64,000 bases of DNA from Takakia lepidozioides (GCA_030704615.1 CM060732.1:81615171-81679170), one strand, 5' to 3'; positions 10,692-23,422 are shown, counted from the first letter of the stretch. Notes: generated from the sequence alone by a model not told the origin. Program-made: numbers and translations.

Positions 10692-11278
10692 GGGCAGATG
10701 CGGCTAATGTTGGAAAGGGAAAGAGAGGGCCAGGAAATTTCACGGTTTGGTAATCTAGGTAGTACTCCAAATACCCAAGAACGCGTTGCGCCACAAGATG
10801 TACACAATCTGGATAGCTCTTCCTTCAGTTCCGATAACACCACGAATAATAATCCGGATTCTCCAAGTGGACAAGAAGCGACATCGACGGAATTAGTTGA
10901 AACCCTCGGTCAAGGGTTCACACCTGTGGAAGGTGACGAGCCATTGATTATGTCACCGGATCCCGTTAACAATCGTCGTGAGCTGGTGTCCCAGAATGTC
11001 ACCCAAGATCTGGTTCTGGATGTAGGTAACGAATGACAATTAGTGAAAGTTTATTCGTACACACTTCTGAATACAATATGACAATATTGTAATTATACAT
11101 ACTTGTGAGTGGAATAATCCGAATGTTATTTCAAAATTATAATATTGTAATTATATATAATCCCAATGTTTTTCCTATATCCGTCTTTCCGAATAAAACA
11201 TATTTCCATCCGGATACATATTTCCGTTCGCACACCTTTGTGAACAGCCACTAACCGATTTGGATAACTTTTCTTGTA

Positions 11279-11531
11279 GATCCAAGAATCCAATTCGGAG
11301 GAAATGACACACACAAGAAAATGATCAAAGGACACTCAAACGGTGAAGAGACACGTGGATCTGACACTGAGGGCCAGGTCACCTGAGCCCGTTCCGCAAG
11401 TAACCTCCATTGTCCAGTCGACGTTGCCATCAAGGGACGCAGGGATTGAGTCGGAGAATCCTCCTACTCGCAGGGGAGGAAAAGAGACAGAGCACCACAA
11501 TCGCGTAATCCAACAACAGATCCCGATTCGG
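11279..11531 (+). pseudogene. Duplicated linker exon, copy 1
   Basis: This exon-like segment follows a TTGTAG acceptor and encodes a polar linker containing VTSIVQSTLPS. It is repeated at 11675 with a period of about 396 bp. The frame has a TGA near its start, so this copy appears inactive. Confidence 0.35.
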
Positions 11532-11674
11532 GTAAAACATTGGATTTTTCCTTATTACTCTTATAATTGGTCTTTCAGTCTCATCTTTGGTATTGCTCAA
11601 TTTGGTAATTTTGTTAGATCATTTTGGACCACCATAATCGTCATCCGTGGGATTTTTCATTAATTTCCTGTAGA

Positions 11675-11924
11675 TTCGTGAGACGACGTCTGAGGAGATC
11701 AAACACACGAGGACCAACTCCATCGACACTGAGACGGTGAAGAGAAGAGTGGATCGAACAATTATTGTCGCTCTATCTGAGCCGGTCATACAAGTTACCT
11801 CTATTGGACAGTCGAGGTTGCCATCTGGCTCCACAGAGAAGGACGATAACGTTGGACGTAGCGATGAGAAAGAGGAGGAGCAGCCTGCCCAGGGATCTCA
11901 GCGGCCCACTCCAAAATCGTTAAT
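11675..11924 (+). CDS. Duplicated linker exon, copy 2
   Basis: Second copy of the exon at 11279, again after a TGTAG acceptor, with VTSIGQSRLPS in the equivalent place and an acidic, glutamine-rich tail. It is open throughout. It presumably joined the HAD-like exon at 12006. The conserved peptide is encoded by a diverged member of the recurrent hairpin sequence. Confidence 0.35.
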
Positions 11925-12005
11925 TGATTTCAACTCCATTCTTCTGTTTGTCTACTTTGGGATTTCTCAAATTGAATTAATAATGAACTCTTATGTTATT
12001 CCACA

Positions 12006-12760
12006 GGACAACATGTATTACCCGTCAGTCGACTATTCCCTTTCTGTCAATCCAAACGATCTGCATTCCCTTCCTTGGGGACCGAACGGATGCCGGCCAG
12101 GATACTACGGTCCTGGTTCTGGACATCGGTTACCTTTGTGAGGTTTTCCTAAAGGATGGAAAGAGAACATCTCCTGCCACCCAGCCTTGTATCTCCGCAG
12201 GGAAATTCAAGTTAGCTACGCGAAACGGTCTTGACGAATTCGTTAAGTGGGCCGTCAAAAAGTTTGCTGTTTGTTTTTTGAACACTGGACCTGAAATGAA
12301 CGTCGAGACTATCGCCAAGGCCGTGTTCGGGAAGTACTATTCCCAGGTCAGAACTTACAACAGTGAGAATTCCGTCATGCATAGATCGACATTCAACGAA
12401 AAATGGCCTAAAGCTCCAAAAAATCCCATGTACTTTAAACGTCTTTACGACATTTTCGCTGAGGAAGACCCGACGGCTTACAAATCCAATACTCTCCTCA
12501 TCGACACTGTAGACAATATGTACAAGTCCTACTTGAACCCGTTAGGACATACCATCTTCCTTCCAAAGTATAAGGCGCGCGTGGACCCTGACAGGGATAA
12601 ATTTCTACTGGAAGAGCTCAAGCCTCACCTTAACATGTTCCGGTTATCGGGGATGGATGTCATGCCATTCAATGACCTACATCATTTTGGCGTTTCGAAG
12701 GATTTCTTCGAGGACGACCCAACGGTCAAATTTCTTAGAGACTTTGATTATAGGTGGTAG
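12006..12760 (+). pseudogene. FCP1/NLI-like HAD domain, copy A (degenerate)
   Basis: The segment from about 12095 reads LVLDIGYLCEV, placed like the nucleophile loop of plant FCP1-like HAD phosphatases. Later blocks match the family layout: EFVKWAVKKFAV, SNTLLIDTVDNMYKSYLNP, and a C-terminal helix. The second catalytic aspartate of DxD is glycine here and the acidic pair DD is DT, so phosphatase activity is unlikely. The upstream part of the exon (from 12006) is in another frame, which implies a frameshift near 12080. Confidence 0.55.
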
Positions 12761-12937
12761 AAATTTCTTAGCAATCTCACGTTGCGTGCCGCTGCATTGG
12801 GACATAAAATATTTTAACTGAGTTTGGTGAACCTCGGCTGTCCAGTGGACGTTCTTGTTCACTTTCCTGGTGTCGGTTTTTCCAATGCATTGTACTGTTC
12901 CCTTTTATCATCCTAAGTATGAATGACTCTCTGGCAG

Positions 12938-13463
12938 ATTGGAGCACCTGTTTCTCCTCCTGCGCAAGGGTTGCGTTTGATTATTTTTGACGTGAATGGA
13001 GTCTTGTGCAAAATCTTGAAGCACCAGAAGACCTACAATGTCCCCCGGTTTTCAGAATCGGACTACAGAATTCCAGCTCTTGTCGGATTCCGACTTGTCT
13101 TTAGACGGGAGAAATATCGCGAAGTGTGGACAGAGTTGCACAAACACTACCGGTTAGGGATTTGGAGCTCTATGATGTACAAGAACTTGTAGCCCATCCT
13201 GGATTTTTTGCTTCGTGGTCTACCTCAACCGGCCTTTGTTATGTCTCAAAGATGATTGTATTTCATGCCCTACTTCGGTTCACCCTCAATTCAAATCAGG
13301 ATTGGACCCTCCTCATTTGTTTTTGAAGCCACTGGTCAAGGTCTGGAAGGGATTTGGTGGGCAATACACCAAGAGTAACACTCTGCTCATTGACGACACC
13401 GCCATGAAGTGTATTGAACCCGCCCGACTCATGTCTTGTTCTCAAACCGTTCCAGACCGTTGA
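12938..13463 (+). pseudogene. FCP1/NLI-like HAD domain, copy B (degenerate)
   Basis: After an acceptor at about 12937 the frame reads LIIFDVNGVLCK, then LGIWSSMMYKN, both typical of FCP1-like HAD proteins. A TAG at 13189 and later frameshifts break the reading. The 3' block SNTLLIDDTAMKCIEP is in a different frame. DVN replaces the DxD nucleophile motif. It is a decayed tandem relative of copies A and C. Confidence 0.6.
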
Positions 13464-13933
13464 GACTGATGGTTGCTATCTTCTCAAGGTTCTTCAGACC
13501 TGTTTGCTTGGAATGAGGAAACATCCCACTGTTTCAAGCTATCTTAGGAAAAAAAAGATAGGGTTGAGTTTTTTTTCCCAATGTTTCAAACGATCCCAAG
13601 TTTAGCCCACTCTGGGATTTTATTGAGGACAACGGTTTTAAGAGTCTCAGATATGATGCTTCAAAATAAATTATTTTTTATCAATCTCATCTCACTCGAG
13701 CTATTGAATATCTTCATGTTTCTCTTTTTCATTTCCTTGTAATCACGCACGTGAAAGATATGGTACTCTCATTTTGACTCATTTTCAGTTGAATTCTTGA
13801 CGCACATTCCGGACAATCCCAAGACTCTGATACAGGCCTTCATACAGGGACAAGACTATATCTAGTGACCTCCACTGTTCAGTGGAGGTTCACATTCGTG
13901 CATTCTCGGATTTATGATTATGTCTCTTTGGCA

Positions 13934-14345
13934 GGTTCAAGGAGATGCTGACAACGTCATCGGTTCCTCAAGTCCCCTAAAGGAACCCTCCGGATCAGCT
14001 GTGAGTCGGAGTATTGAAGGCTTTCCGAGGGTTCACGATGGTGCTCAAACTGAGGATGGATCCTCTGTCAGACCCTTGTCCTTCCGGGAAGCGGGCGACA
14101 CTCTTCTCCTCTCGAGTCCTCATGGGGGTAAAGTCCAAGGTGCAGGTGAAGAACACAAATATCCCGGAGACTTTATCGACCTTTCCCAACATTCCTCACC
14201 CTCCCTGTTCAGTACACAGGGTCTAGTCTATCCAACCGTTGGGGACTCGGCTATGGCTCCGCTGCACCTGCTTCCGTCTCTTCCTCGCATATTTCCCCAG
14301 CACGAGGGTTGGACAGCCCAAATCCGCAGGAGTCAGGTGACTTAA
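13934..14345 (+). CDS. Serine/proline-rich linker exon
   Basis: An acceptor at 13933 opens a frame of about 135 codons rich in Ser, Pro, Gly and His with no recognisable domain. It lies between HAD copies B and C, just downstream of a perfect hairpin at 13868-13889. It probably encodes a disordered part of the same locus. Confidence 0.25.
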
Positions 14346-14880
14346 ACTCATTTCTCGCTCCTTGCTCATTCTCCTAGTTTCACTTAGTTTGGGGTCTGAT
14401 ATTCATCTGTCGCTCCAGGTAAGAAAATCTGTAGATTATGACATTCATGTCAAACGACGTCTGCATTGGAATGCAGTTCCGAGGTAAATTATTCCTTCGT
14501 TGCGTTTTCATTCCATCCAGGATGTCGAGTGCTCAAGGGACAATTTTCTGTGCTTGCCTGTTGTTGCCCCTCCACTTCTCCCCTCGTTCAATGGCAAAAC
14601 ATCTCCAACATCGACACAACGTGACCCTGAACTGCTTGCACAATGTTCTGCACCAAAGAGTCGAAAAACAGCCCCGGAGCCATTTCTTTCCTCTGCATGG
14701 AATCATTTCAAAGGACAAAGGCTGACATGAAAAAAAGAGCGGACTCCAAACACATGAGGACTCTTTCGGATGTTGTGGCGCCTCGTCAATCCAAGCCCGC
14801 GGGAATCCACTGTTCTTCTGCAAGACATTCCAAAAAGGCTTTAATGGTACATTTCAAAACAATTTCTCCACTTTCGTTTG

Positions 14881-14882
<2 letters not shown>

Positions 14883-14923
<41 letters not shown>
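14883..14923. repeat. Poly-T tract of 41 bases
   Basis: An uninterrupted run of 41 T lies between exon-like segments. It could be the reverse of an old poly-A tail or a slippage-prone homopolymer; assembly length is unreliable here. Lysine-rich ORFs across it on the minus strand are artefacts. Confidence 0.9.
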
Positions 14924-15252
14924 CTTGTCCCACACTAACTCCGTTATTTCTATACAAGCGAGTATGGAGCCGCATAACTTCTTGAATGCGCCTCCCGACA
15001 AGGTGCGTCCAATAACCTCCACTTGACAGCCGATGTTCATCTTTTCGTGATCTCGAACTCTTCGATATATGGTCTACTCTTGGTCCTTTACAGTAGTCCA
15101 TTGTCGGGACACTTATGTCTCCGAAAACATAGAGGTCACTCTGAAACTAAGAAACACTACATTGTGTTGTTTATGACGGCGGGAACACTTAAATTGCGTA
15201 GGTTGGTATCGTCCATTAACCTTCATTTGCAACATCGGGGAAGAGGAAACGG

Positions 15253-16205
15253 ATGCTGTTAATATTGAGTGTCAACGGTCTCCTTTGCTACCGGCCACCT
15301 CCAACCGGCGGTGAATTGTTTAAGGAGAGATTTCGTTTCAGGAAAGTTACAGTTCATGTTCCCGAAAAACCTTTTGTGGTTCATCGGCCCGGAGTCTTGG
15401 AGTTTCTCAACCTTGCGTTTATGCATTTTCACGTGGCGATCTAGTCATGTGCTGAAAGACATGTTCTTTATAGGATGCTCGAGTGTTTAGTTCCTACGAA
15501 AATTGCGAAGAAGTTTTGCTTCATCTGGTCAGCTAAGGATTGCAAAGACACTACCGGTTATATCATGTCTGGGATGAAATATCTCGTTAAGGATATTCGC
15601 ACTGTTCTTGCCAAATACCCTGGTACACCCTTTGCAACGCAGGGACAAATACTCCTTGTTGATGATGAGCCATCAAAGGGCCTCCGAAACCCACCAAATA
15701 CTGGATTCTTCCCTATTTCATACAAGCCATCACCAAAGGGATTGGTTGACCAGGATGATATGACAAAAGCTGTGTGGCCATATATATTGAAAATGGCTAC
15801 AGCTTCAATAGTCGTAGATTACATCAGCGAGAACCCTGCCAAGTGTTCTTGTAAGCCTATTGGTCGTGACCATGCCTATTGGGCTTGGTATGGAAGATAT
15901 GTTGATCCTCGTGTTTGGATCCCACAACAAAAAGAACCTGATTACTTTGGTATGTACTTATCCCACTGTTTGTTGTTTATGGAGAATTTGATCTTGAAAG
16001 TGTCTTCCACTTGCACTTTTACTTTATCATTTTTTCTACAAATGTTCCACATTTCAACTGACATTTGTCATATGAAAAATTGTTTTGCCCAGTCACATTC
16101 AAGGAGCGAATTCGAAAAGAAGAAGAAGAGCTTCGTGATTGGCAAGAATGGCGGGCTTCCCGGCAGGCTTCAAGGGCATCAAGAGATTCAACAAGTAGAG
16201 TTCCA
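15253..16205 (+). pseudogene. FCP1/NLI-like HAD domain, copy C
   Basis: The frame from 15253 to 15949 is open apart from one TAG at 15442, at the position of the Trp in the family's IWSS motif. It has LILSVNGLLCY at the nucleophile loop (first Asp replaced by Ser), FCFIWSAKDCK, and ILLVDDEPSKGLRNPPNTG, the best conserved block. A GT-AG intron (15950-16092) leads to a basic helical exon rich in Arg, Glu and Ser. That exon runs into the copia fragment near 16205. It is the most family-like of the three copies but lacks the usual catalytic aspartate. Confidence 0.6.
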
Positions 16206-17083
16206 AGTAACATTCCGGATGATAATGTTACTACTAGGTTCAAGTTCTCCGAAAGTTCCGCCAGATGCCCCCTTTGATTCCTCTTTCTTCGGTTCAGCTC
16301 TCTTCTCCTTGGTACATTCTTTTCCCCAATGTCCGATCTCCCCACAATTCCAACATGCAGTAACTTTCTTACGTTCTCCAATCTCCTGCCTGCGCTTTTC
16401 TCGTTGTTCTGGAGTGAGCTGCGGCTTCCCAGATGGTGATCCACCCTTGGGCTTGAAAGTGGCCGTGTAGGCTGTGGCTCCTCCCACCTTGTTGGTGCTT
16501 CGGTGATCAAGGTCACGCATGCGAGCTTCTTCTCTAGTCAGCCTTCCCGTCATAACACTGATGGTTCGCTCTGTAGTTGGCACATTTTCCCATGAGGACT
16601 GGAACGGTTCATATGAAGCAGGCAGCTGGCTGAGAATCTTGGCCATGACGGTGTTGTCAGTAAAAGTGTTGTCTCCAAGATTTGTGAGCTCACAGCGTGC
16701 TTCCTCAATCTTGCCAAGGAAATCAGCTATGCTATCACCATCGTCCATAGTGATGTCAAAGAAGCGCTGTTGAACGTGATGAATGCTTATTGATCATGCA
16801 CCTCGACCAACTTGTCCCATATGGCTTTTGAGGTCTTGCAACTCATGACATACTTTAAGATCTTCTCCTCAACGGCCTGACACAAGAGATGGACTGCCTG
16901 ATTGTCTTTTTTGATCCATAAGGCAAGCCCCTCTGCATTTGACGATGCAGGTTTTGGGGTAGAACCATCGACTACATCCATCAGCTCTTTTCCGAGGAAA
17001 AGAGCTCTCATTTGGAATTGCCACATGTGGAAATTTTGTCCTGAGAATCTCCTGATGTTTCCCAAGTCCTTATTGTCAGCCAT
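16206..17083 (-). pseudogene. Ty1/copia gag relic
   Basis: On the minus strand the start at 17083 reads a typical copia gag opening with F-SGQNF-MW and, further on, the KAIWDKL block. A frameshift separates this part (to 16787) from the next (from about 16760), which carries the UBN2-like region and a zinc knuckle, CWNCGEIGHWGKEC. No protease, integrase or RT follows, because the fragment stops inside the HAD exon near 16205. It is therefore a 3'-truncated insertion opposite in orientation to the HAD gene. Confidence 0.85.
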
Positions 17084-18056
17084 GCTACGAAGACCGACTC
17101 CACTGACCAGAAAAACAAAAACTTTAAAACTTGCACAAGTTCAACGACTTGTGGCAGAGTGTGATCTGACTCTCTATTAACGAGAACCCACGAGCAAGAT
17201 AGCTTGCTCGTACACACACAAGCTTGGCAACTTGATTTTACTGATAGACACGACGGCCTGTTTCTACTCACAAGCTCAAAATATTTGACTCCTTCAAGCA
17301 CGGTGACCTGATCAACTTTCCTACTGTATACGCAATGCCCAACTATGATGTCAAAGATAATAAAAGAGCGATGGAATAATTAGACTGACAAGAAAAGCTC
17401 GCAGGGAAGGGATACGTGGGCCCATAACCTATTTGAGCAAAGGCATCACTTACACAAGATGTTGACTCACAGGACTGATAAAAGGGAATGTATTAGTTGT
17501 AGATCTCAGATTGCACTACACAGCAAAAACCTCCGTGATTGCCTCACACACTGACTTACTGCAACTCCAGCATCTGTAGGCACTCTGCCACTGGACTATA
17601 TAGGTAGTCACACCATTGCCAAGCTTTCATGCATCCTGGCTGCAGGGATGCTTGCATGCAACAACTAATCGTCCCCTAACGTATCAAGAACTGTATATAT
17701 CAAGAACCTGTATATACCAAGAACCTGTATAGAGCAACTAACCTCATACAGTATAAGAACCTAGATATATTACTACTACAGAGACCCGCAGCTAGGAATA
17801 ACAATGCACGAGTAAATGAAGCTGATGAACTAAGCACACAAGATCATAACAGACCACAAAGAGAAAGAGCTTGTTTCGCGCTGATTGTATTAAAATTACA
17901 ACTCATCAAATTTGAGAAAGAATTATGAACAAAACTATGGCATCGATCGTGCTGGGCTTTTCTATTCTAACGGCAGTGTGCAGCAGAGACACTGCAGTGC
18001 AGCCTCTTCCTGTTTCTTCCGGGTGGCACTATTCCGCTTGGTTGGTAGGATTCTTG
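17084..18056. other. Probable copia leader/LTR remnant and laccase 3' flank
   Basis: No coding region is supported. This sequence lies 5' of the copia gag on the minus strand and may include leader and LTR remains, but no second LTR or clear primer-binding site was found. A short hairpin with arms ACGAGCAAG occurs near 17190. The last 150 bases are 3' flank of the laccase. Confidence 0.35.
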
Positions 18057-21000
18057 CTAGCATTGAGGATAGTCGGATGGTGGAGGAGGAATCGTTTGAT
18101 CTGGACCGACTCCGTTTTTCACGATGAGCACCGTGTCCATGCCCCAGGTGCTATGGACCTCCAAATGACAGTGCAGGAACCACACACCTGATCACATCAT
18201 ATGCCCAACCAAAAATTTAGTCCAGTGGAGATCATCAGTTGAGTACATATGAAACATTGTGCATCAATCGGATGGAGTTGAAGTGCACTTATCAAGGATA
18301 TAGATAGTACAGCGATCTTCCATCGAGGATCCTCTATAACACAATTGACACACTTGCAAGTGGGATAGTGGTTGTCTATGTACCTGGGTTATCTGCTTTG
18401 AATCGAATGACCACCCAGCCTGCACTTGGCACTTGAACAGTGTTGCGTTGCACGGGATCCACCAAGTTCAACTCGGCTGTTGCGGCGTTGTAGTTCCCAA
18501 AACCACTCCCTACAACATAGAAACGGTATCCGTGAAGATGAAAAGGATGACTCTCGACCCCAATTGTGTTGGTATCCTGCAGCACGATCTGCACGTTGGA
18601 GCCGTATTCGAGGACGATCACCTTTGTGCCACGGAATGGAGTTGCGTACATAAAAATTGGTACGTTTACGTAGTCATATGGCATGGGAGGATTTTCTGGG
18701 TAGTCCGTAGTGTAAATCCCACTGATGTTGTAGTAATATGCTGGCAGAATAGCTGTTGATGTAGGACGAACAAAAGACATATTATTGATAGAAGCTGATT
18801 GAGTTTCACCCCTTAAACCCTGGCAGTCTGTTGCGTTCCAATCACACGGGATCAGATTGAGCGCGACGGCAAAGAAGAAGTTCCGATCCACTGTTTGGGG
18901 CATTGATGAGTCTGAAGCGCCTCTAATGCTTGCGGCAAAGTCTGCCACAAACTTGGTATCGTCCAGTAAGGGGAGATTAGTAGGGAACCAAGGTGAAGAG
19001 CTGCTGAAGTCACCGTCCGCGCTTTTGGTGTTGCCCCGCAATCCGTGTCGGGAGCCTCGATCATCAGCGACGTTTTTCGAGGAGCAATTTTGATAAGTAA
19101 GTACAGCTAATGCCTGATCGTGGAGGTACGCTTGTAGTGGGGCAGGATTGTACGGGGTGGAGATCATGTAGTAGCTGTTGCAGGGTTGGTCAGCAGTTAC
19201 CAATACATTTGTAGTTTGACCTGGAGACAAGATCACAGTATGTGTATTGTAGGGCTTGGTGTAGGAGCCGTCCACTTCCACCACCGTAAGTGTGTGATTC
19301 GCAATAGCGAAATATAGCTCAACGTTCAGGGCCACATTTATGAGGCGGAGGAGATACGTTTTTCCAGGATGCACATCGAGGATACTGTGCACACCTGAAC
19401 ACATGCGACCACACTTTCAATACCATTTCGAATCAATCAACAATGACGCTAAAATCATTCATGAGATGAAGAAATTTGCTACAGGTGCCTCAGCTAATAT
19501 AGAAAATACGGAAGTTTTTGATAGAGGCTTTCGACATAGAACCGCTGACAAGAACGCTCAACATGCTATGCTGTGCACTTTTGATATTATAAAGTGGTTT
19601 CTTAATACAGAAAGTCTCACACACCTGCAGATGGACATCGAGGGGACGACCCAGAGTAGCCGTTAAGTAGATATGCGTCAGGAATTCCTGTCAATCCTCC
19701 TGTTTGAAGCAGATTATATTCTATATCCTCCACATTTCCATTCCAAAAGTCCCCTGCATATATAGGCCCATGTTCGACAGAAAATTAGATGGTGGCGAGA
19801 ATTGCTTAAGTCGAACAAGCATGATTGATCAGCTACGCATGTTTGTAGATTTGGCGAGCAGAAAAGTTAGATTGACCAAATACGTCTAGATACACGACAA
19901 TTTGCTGAGGGAATTTTTTGAGACGAGATTAGATGCATGATTCAATCTCCGGAAATCCACCTGAACACACTAACTGGCATCATTAAGGAAACTACCCAAA
20001 CAATTTCGTGTGGCAGTGCTGTTTCGACGTACACTTAAAGAGAAGGATTTCTCGGCCGATTATATAGGACCTTGATAATCTACCGTATGGTCATTGAAGA
20101 TTAGATGACCGCTAGGTTGCAATCACTGATTTAAACCCCTTTAAGCCCTCCAAGTGAAGCGTGCAAGCACCATTAGTCCTGAGGTCCAAACGAAACTCAC
20201 CTAGAAGGATAGGGACGTCCTCATGTATTGCTGGAACGGATGCAGCGAAAGGATAATGGTTGCCAGGTTTGGGGTAGACGATGAAAGCACCATGAACAGT
20301 AGCTCGCAACCAGGAGACATGTGCATGCCACCACAATGTTCCGGTCTGCCCCACCACTGTGAAGTTGTAGGTGTAGCTGTGGCCTGGTAGGATGGGACAC
20401 TGCGTTATGTAAGCAGGTCCATCAGCCCATGGCGACAGCCGCTGATCTACTCCATGCCTGCGTTACAACCATTCGCTTTGTTATTATGCAGAATGCTGTA
20501 CAGCCCAATCCTCTTTTTCACAGTAAACGTCCTACCGCATGTTCCCATGCAGTAAATGAAGCCATTTTCTAGACATCGAAAATTGGAACTAGAATTGGAA
20601 ATCTGATGGTCGACCCTATGTTCCGTACTTAGTCTCCTTTGTCTTCCAACTGTTTCCATCGCACCTACAGCAGTCCTCTACGACATTGAACGTGGCTCCT
20701 AAAAAATGGAGAATCGCTAAGATCTAGAGCGAATTCAAGGTTTCATCCCATACTACTTTACTTCAAGATTGCGACTTATCTCTGAGCAGAAATAGCATAC
20801 CAGTGAATAGAGATGTTGTATTTCACGTTGTTTTTAACTGTCACCACAACTCTGTCACCTTCGTACATCTTCATTGTCTGACCCGGAAATTCTCCATTCA
20901 CAGTGACAATTTTGCTGGTGTTGCAATTCACTGTTACGTTTTTGTATTCTAACTGCAACACGGAACCAAACACTCAGTGAGTCGGACTCTCGGGAAATGA

Positions 21001-21406
21001 CCGTAGACAGTTGATAACTTGAGCTGGCACTTGTTGAACCGGTATGTACATGCCGAGTTCTCTTTTTCCTCTTTACGGACATTGCAACTATACTAGACCT
21101 AGTTGCGCTGTGACTGCATTTATCGCGAGGCCCTCATCATAAATAATAACTAGAAGGCAGTTACGGAATGGAATGAGGAGAAAATCTAATGTTCATTCCA
21201 ATCAATTCAGAATTGTACAGGAGTATGGACAAGGGACTACGCACCTCGAAGTGAAAGCGTCTTGTCGTTGGATGCCAGTTGTGTGGGGGGTGAAAACTAG
21301 GCTCGTGAGGATCTTTACGCGCCACAGTTTGTGTCGCTATGCTTAGCAGCAGCATGAACTGGAGTATCTGACGAAAGGGTCTACTCCTTACGCCGCAACA
21401 ATCCAT
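18057..21406 (-). CDS. Laccase-type multicopper oxidase
   Basis: Six exons on the minus strand (21406-21245, 20952-20801, 20457-20201, 19753-19625, 19394-18384, 18187-18057) join in one frame of 614 codons including stop, all with GT-AG borders. A hydrophobic N-terminus after a short basic stretch looks like a secretion signal. The copper-binding motifs are complete: HWHG across exons 2/3, WWHAH in exon 3, HPFHLHG in exon 5 and HCHLEVH followed by WGM in exon 6. Laccases oxidise phenols using O2 in the cell wall or apoplast; in plants they act in lignin or flavonoid polymerisation. The length is near the family norm of about 560-600. The Met in WGM falls at the variable axial position of the type-1 copper. 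This appears to be an intact gene. Substrate is unknown. Confidence 0.92.
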
Positions 21407-23422
21407 GTCAAGTCGCGATCTGAGGTCGAGAGAGTGCGTGAGTAAATATCACGCCCGCAGGAGCCTCACAGCGCCCAAGGGACAGGTGGAACAACACAGA
21501 ACCACAGTAGAGAAAGAGCTCTAGAGAATTTTCCAGAGTATAGCTGGGTTATAATCAAAATTGTGCGAGGTTCGGAAACGTAGACAGACAGTGAGCAGTG
21601 AGCACAGCACAGACACAGCAGATGGTTGAGTACGAACGAGGTACGAACACTTAATGACTACACGGGATGACGCTTCCTCATATACATGAAGCCAGTGCAT
21701 CAATAGTCAACGTCCAGGGAAACGCTGACTGTTTTTGTTTTGTTGCGGGGCCGGATTGGGATGGCTGCGCTGACAATTGAAGCTACGGTATTGCAGATCA
21801 GAGGTTCCTGGTTCGCAGGGCATGATTCACAGTACCAAGTCGATCGTGAAGTAAGCCGACCGAGAGACGACGTCCGACTCCACTCCTGGACGAGCTCTGC
21901 ATCAGGGTGGAGCAGGTTTGTCCGAGTATAACGGCCCGCCAATTCAAATCTACGGGTCGAATACCGTGTTCCCGATACATCAGGCGAAGACGAGGAGACA
22001 AACCCGCTTGAGGAAGCTTGAAGCTCTAGACACCTACGCACAACCTCTGACATTCCACTCGGCTACAGTTTTCAACGTAGAGGCCGTGGACCCATCTGCG
22101 TCACTCGAACACAATCTCAACCTCGTCGATGCCCAGGAAATCGAAAGAGTAATCCTGCTGGCATTCTCCTTTGCAGTAGCCTTGCTCATCCGCAGAAGCC
22201 GATTCGTGGTGTATCCAAGTTGCAACTGCGTTGACATGTACAGTAGCGAGATTCATGGCGGACGAATCTCGAAGACAAGGTCGTGGATGCGCGTCACCTC
22301 CAAATCTCTAGCCATTGCTGACGCGCGACAGTGGGGCCACGCGCTCGGCGAGTGGATAGCCACAGTGCAGCAATGCATCATCTTTCGTGTTCAAGTCGAG
22401 AATCCCCATAATGTCCAACATCCCTCCAAATTTTCCTAGTATGGCGTAAGTACCACTGTTGGCTGGGTACCATGTTTTGAGCCCTCTTCCAATCCCGGTG
22501 ATAGCCCACTCTTTGAAAAAAATGGGTGTCCTGGGCTTGGTTACAGGTTCTCATTAAACACATGATTTTTTTTGTTGTCCGGTTCTCAATCTACCGGTTA
22601 TGTCATCTTAAAAAATGCAGGTTCCATGGTACCGGTTATGGGATTCATCCACTATTATTTTTTTACTTTTTCCAGACTTTTTGTGTATGTGTGTAAAACT
22701 ACACAAGAGGGCTTTCGCCTGGTGGTAAGCCACTCCTGTGTTGGCCTGTGGATCTGATTTTCAAATGTTCAACTCCTGTCATCTATCTCTGGGGGCTCTG
22801 CCCTTGTAATACCCTAAGCTTACAACTTACAACTATTATTTTAGCTAAATGCCCAACTAATTAATTTCCTATCTACTTGGACATTCTCCCTAACCATTGA
22901 AAATGTATTGTAACTAGTAAGACATAACATTCCCCTCAGGATCTGTCCATCTGTAATGTTCTTAACTACCATCACCAACCCCTACATGACTTGTATTATC
23001 TAGAACCGCCTCTACGACATCCACATTTGCTCCAGATCCCAGATCTTGCTCCGGGATAACATCCTTACAATCACGATGCCGGTTCTCTAGCCGGTTAGGA
23101 AGCTCGATGGCTTTTGCCGGTTCCCTTCCATAGCCGGTTCCTGTGGGGGGCTACACTTTCCGGTTGTGCATATGTACATAACTGGCAAATAACCGCCGGA
23201 TATGCATGTCCAGATGCCATACCCGGCCAACACTGGTAAGTACCAGTGTTGGTCTGGTATCTTGAATTGGAAATACCATAAGGGTCCTGGTATGTAGTGC
23301 TGAATTTTTCTTAAGGCAGGTAGGTTTTCCAATAATGCAGCCCCTGAATTTTTCAAGTATGAATCTGGTATGCATAGAGTGGTTTTAAGAGAAAATCAAT
23401 CCGGATATGAGCAATGGTATCT
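21407..23422. other. Laccase 5' flank and non-coding spacer
   Basis: The first 300 bases are the presumed laccase promoter; a TATATGA word on the minus strand near 21682 could be a TATA box, though this is weak. A 173-codon open frame (21918-22439, plus) has no recognisable domain and is overlapped by other open frames, so it is not called. From about 22440 onward there are scattered GGTACC and ACCGGTTATG words and a palindrome at 23227-23252. Confidence 0.4.
23227..23252. repeat. Perfect hairpin with 12-bp arms
   Basis: Arms CCAACACTGGTA (23227-23238) and its exact complement (23241-23252) flank a 2-nt spacer AG. Half or diverged copies lie near 22447 and 24488, so this is another small palindrome family in non-coding DNA. 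Confidence 0.8.

Noticed and set aside
14786-15101. Minus-strand ORFs with long lysine runs
   Set aside because: They are translations of the 41-base T tract and have no other support.
21918-22439. 173-codon plus-strand ORF upstream of the laccase
   Set aside because: No domain, no codon or splice support, and competing open frames on both strands; more likely promoter or spacer DNA.
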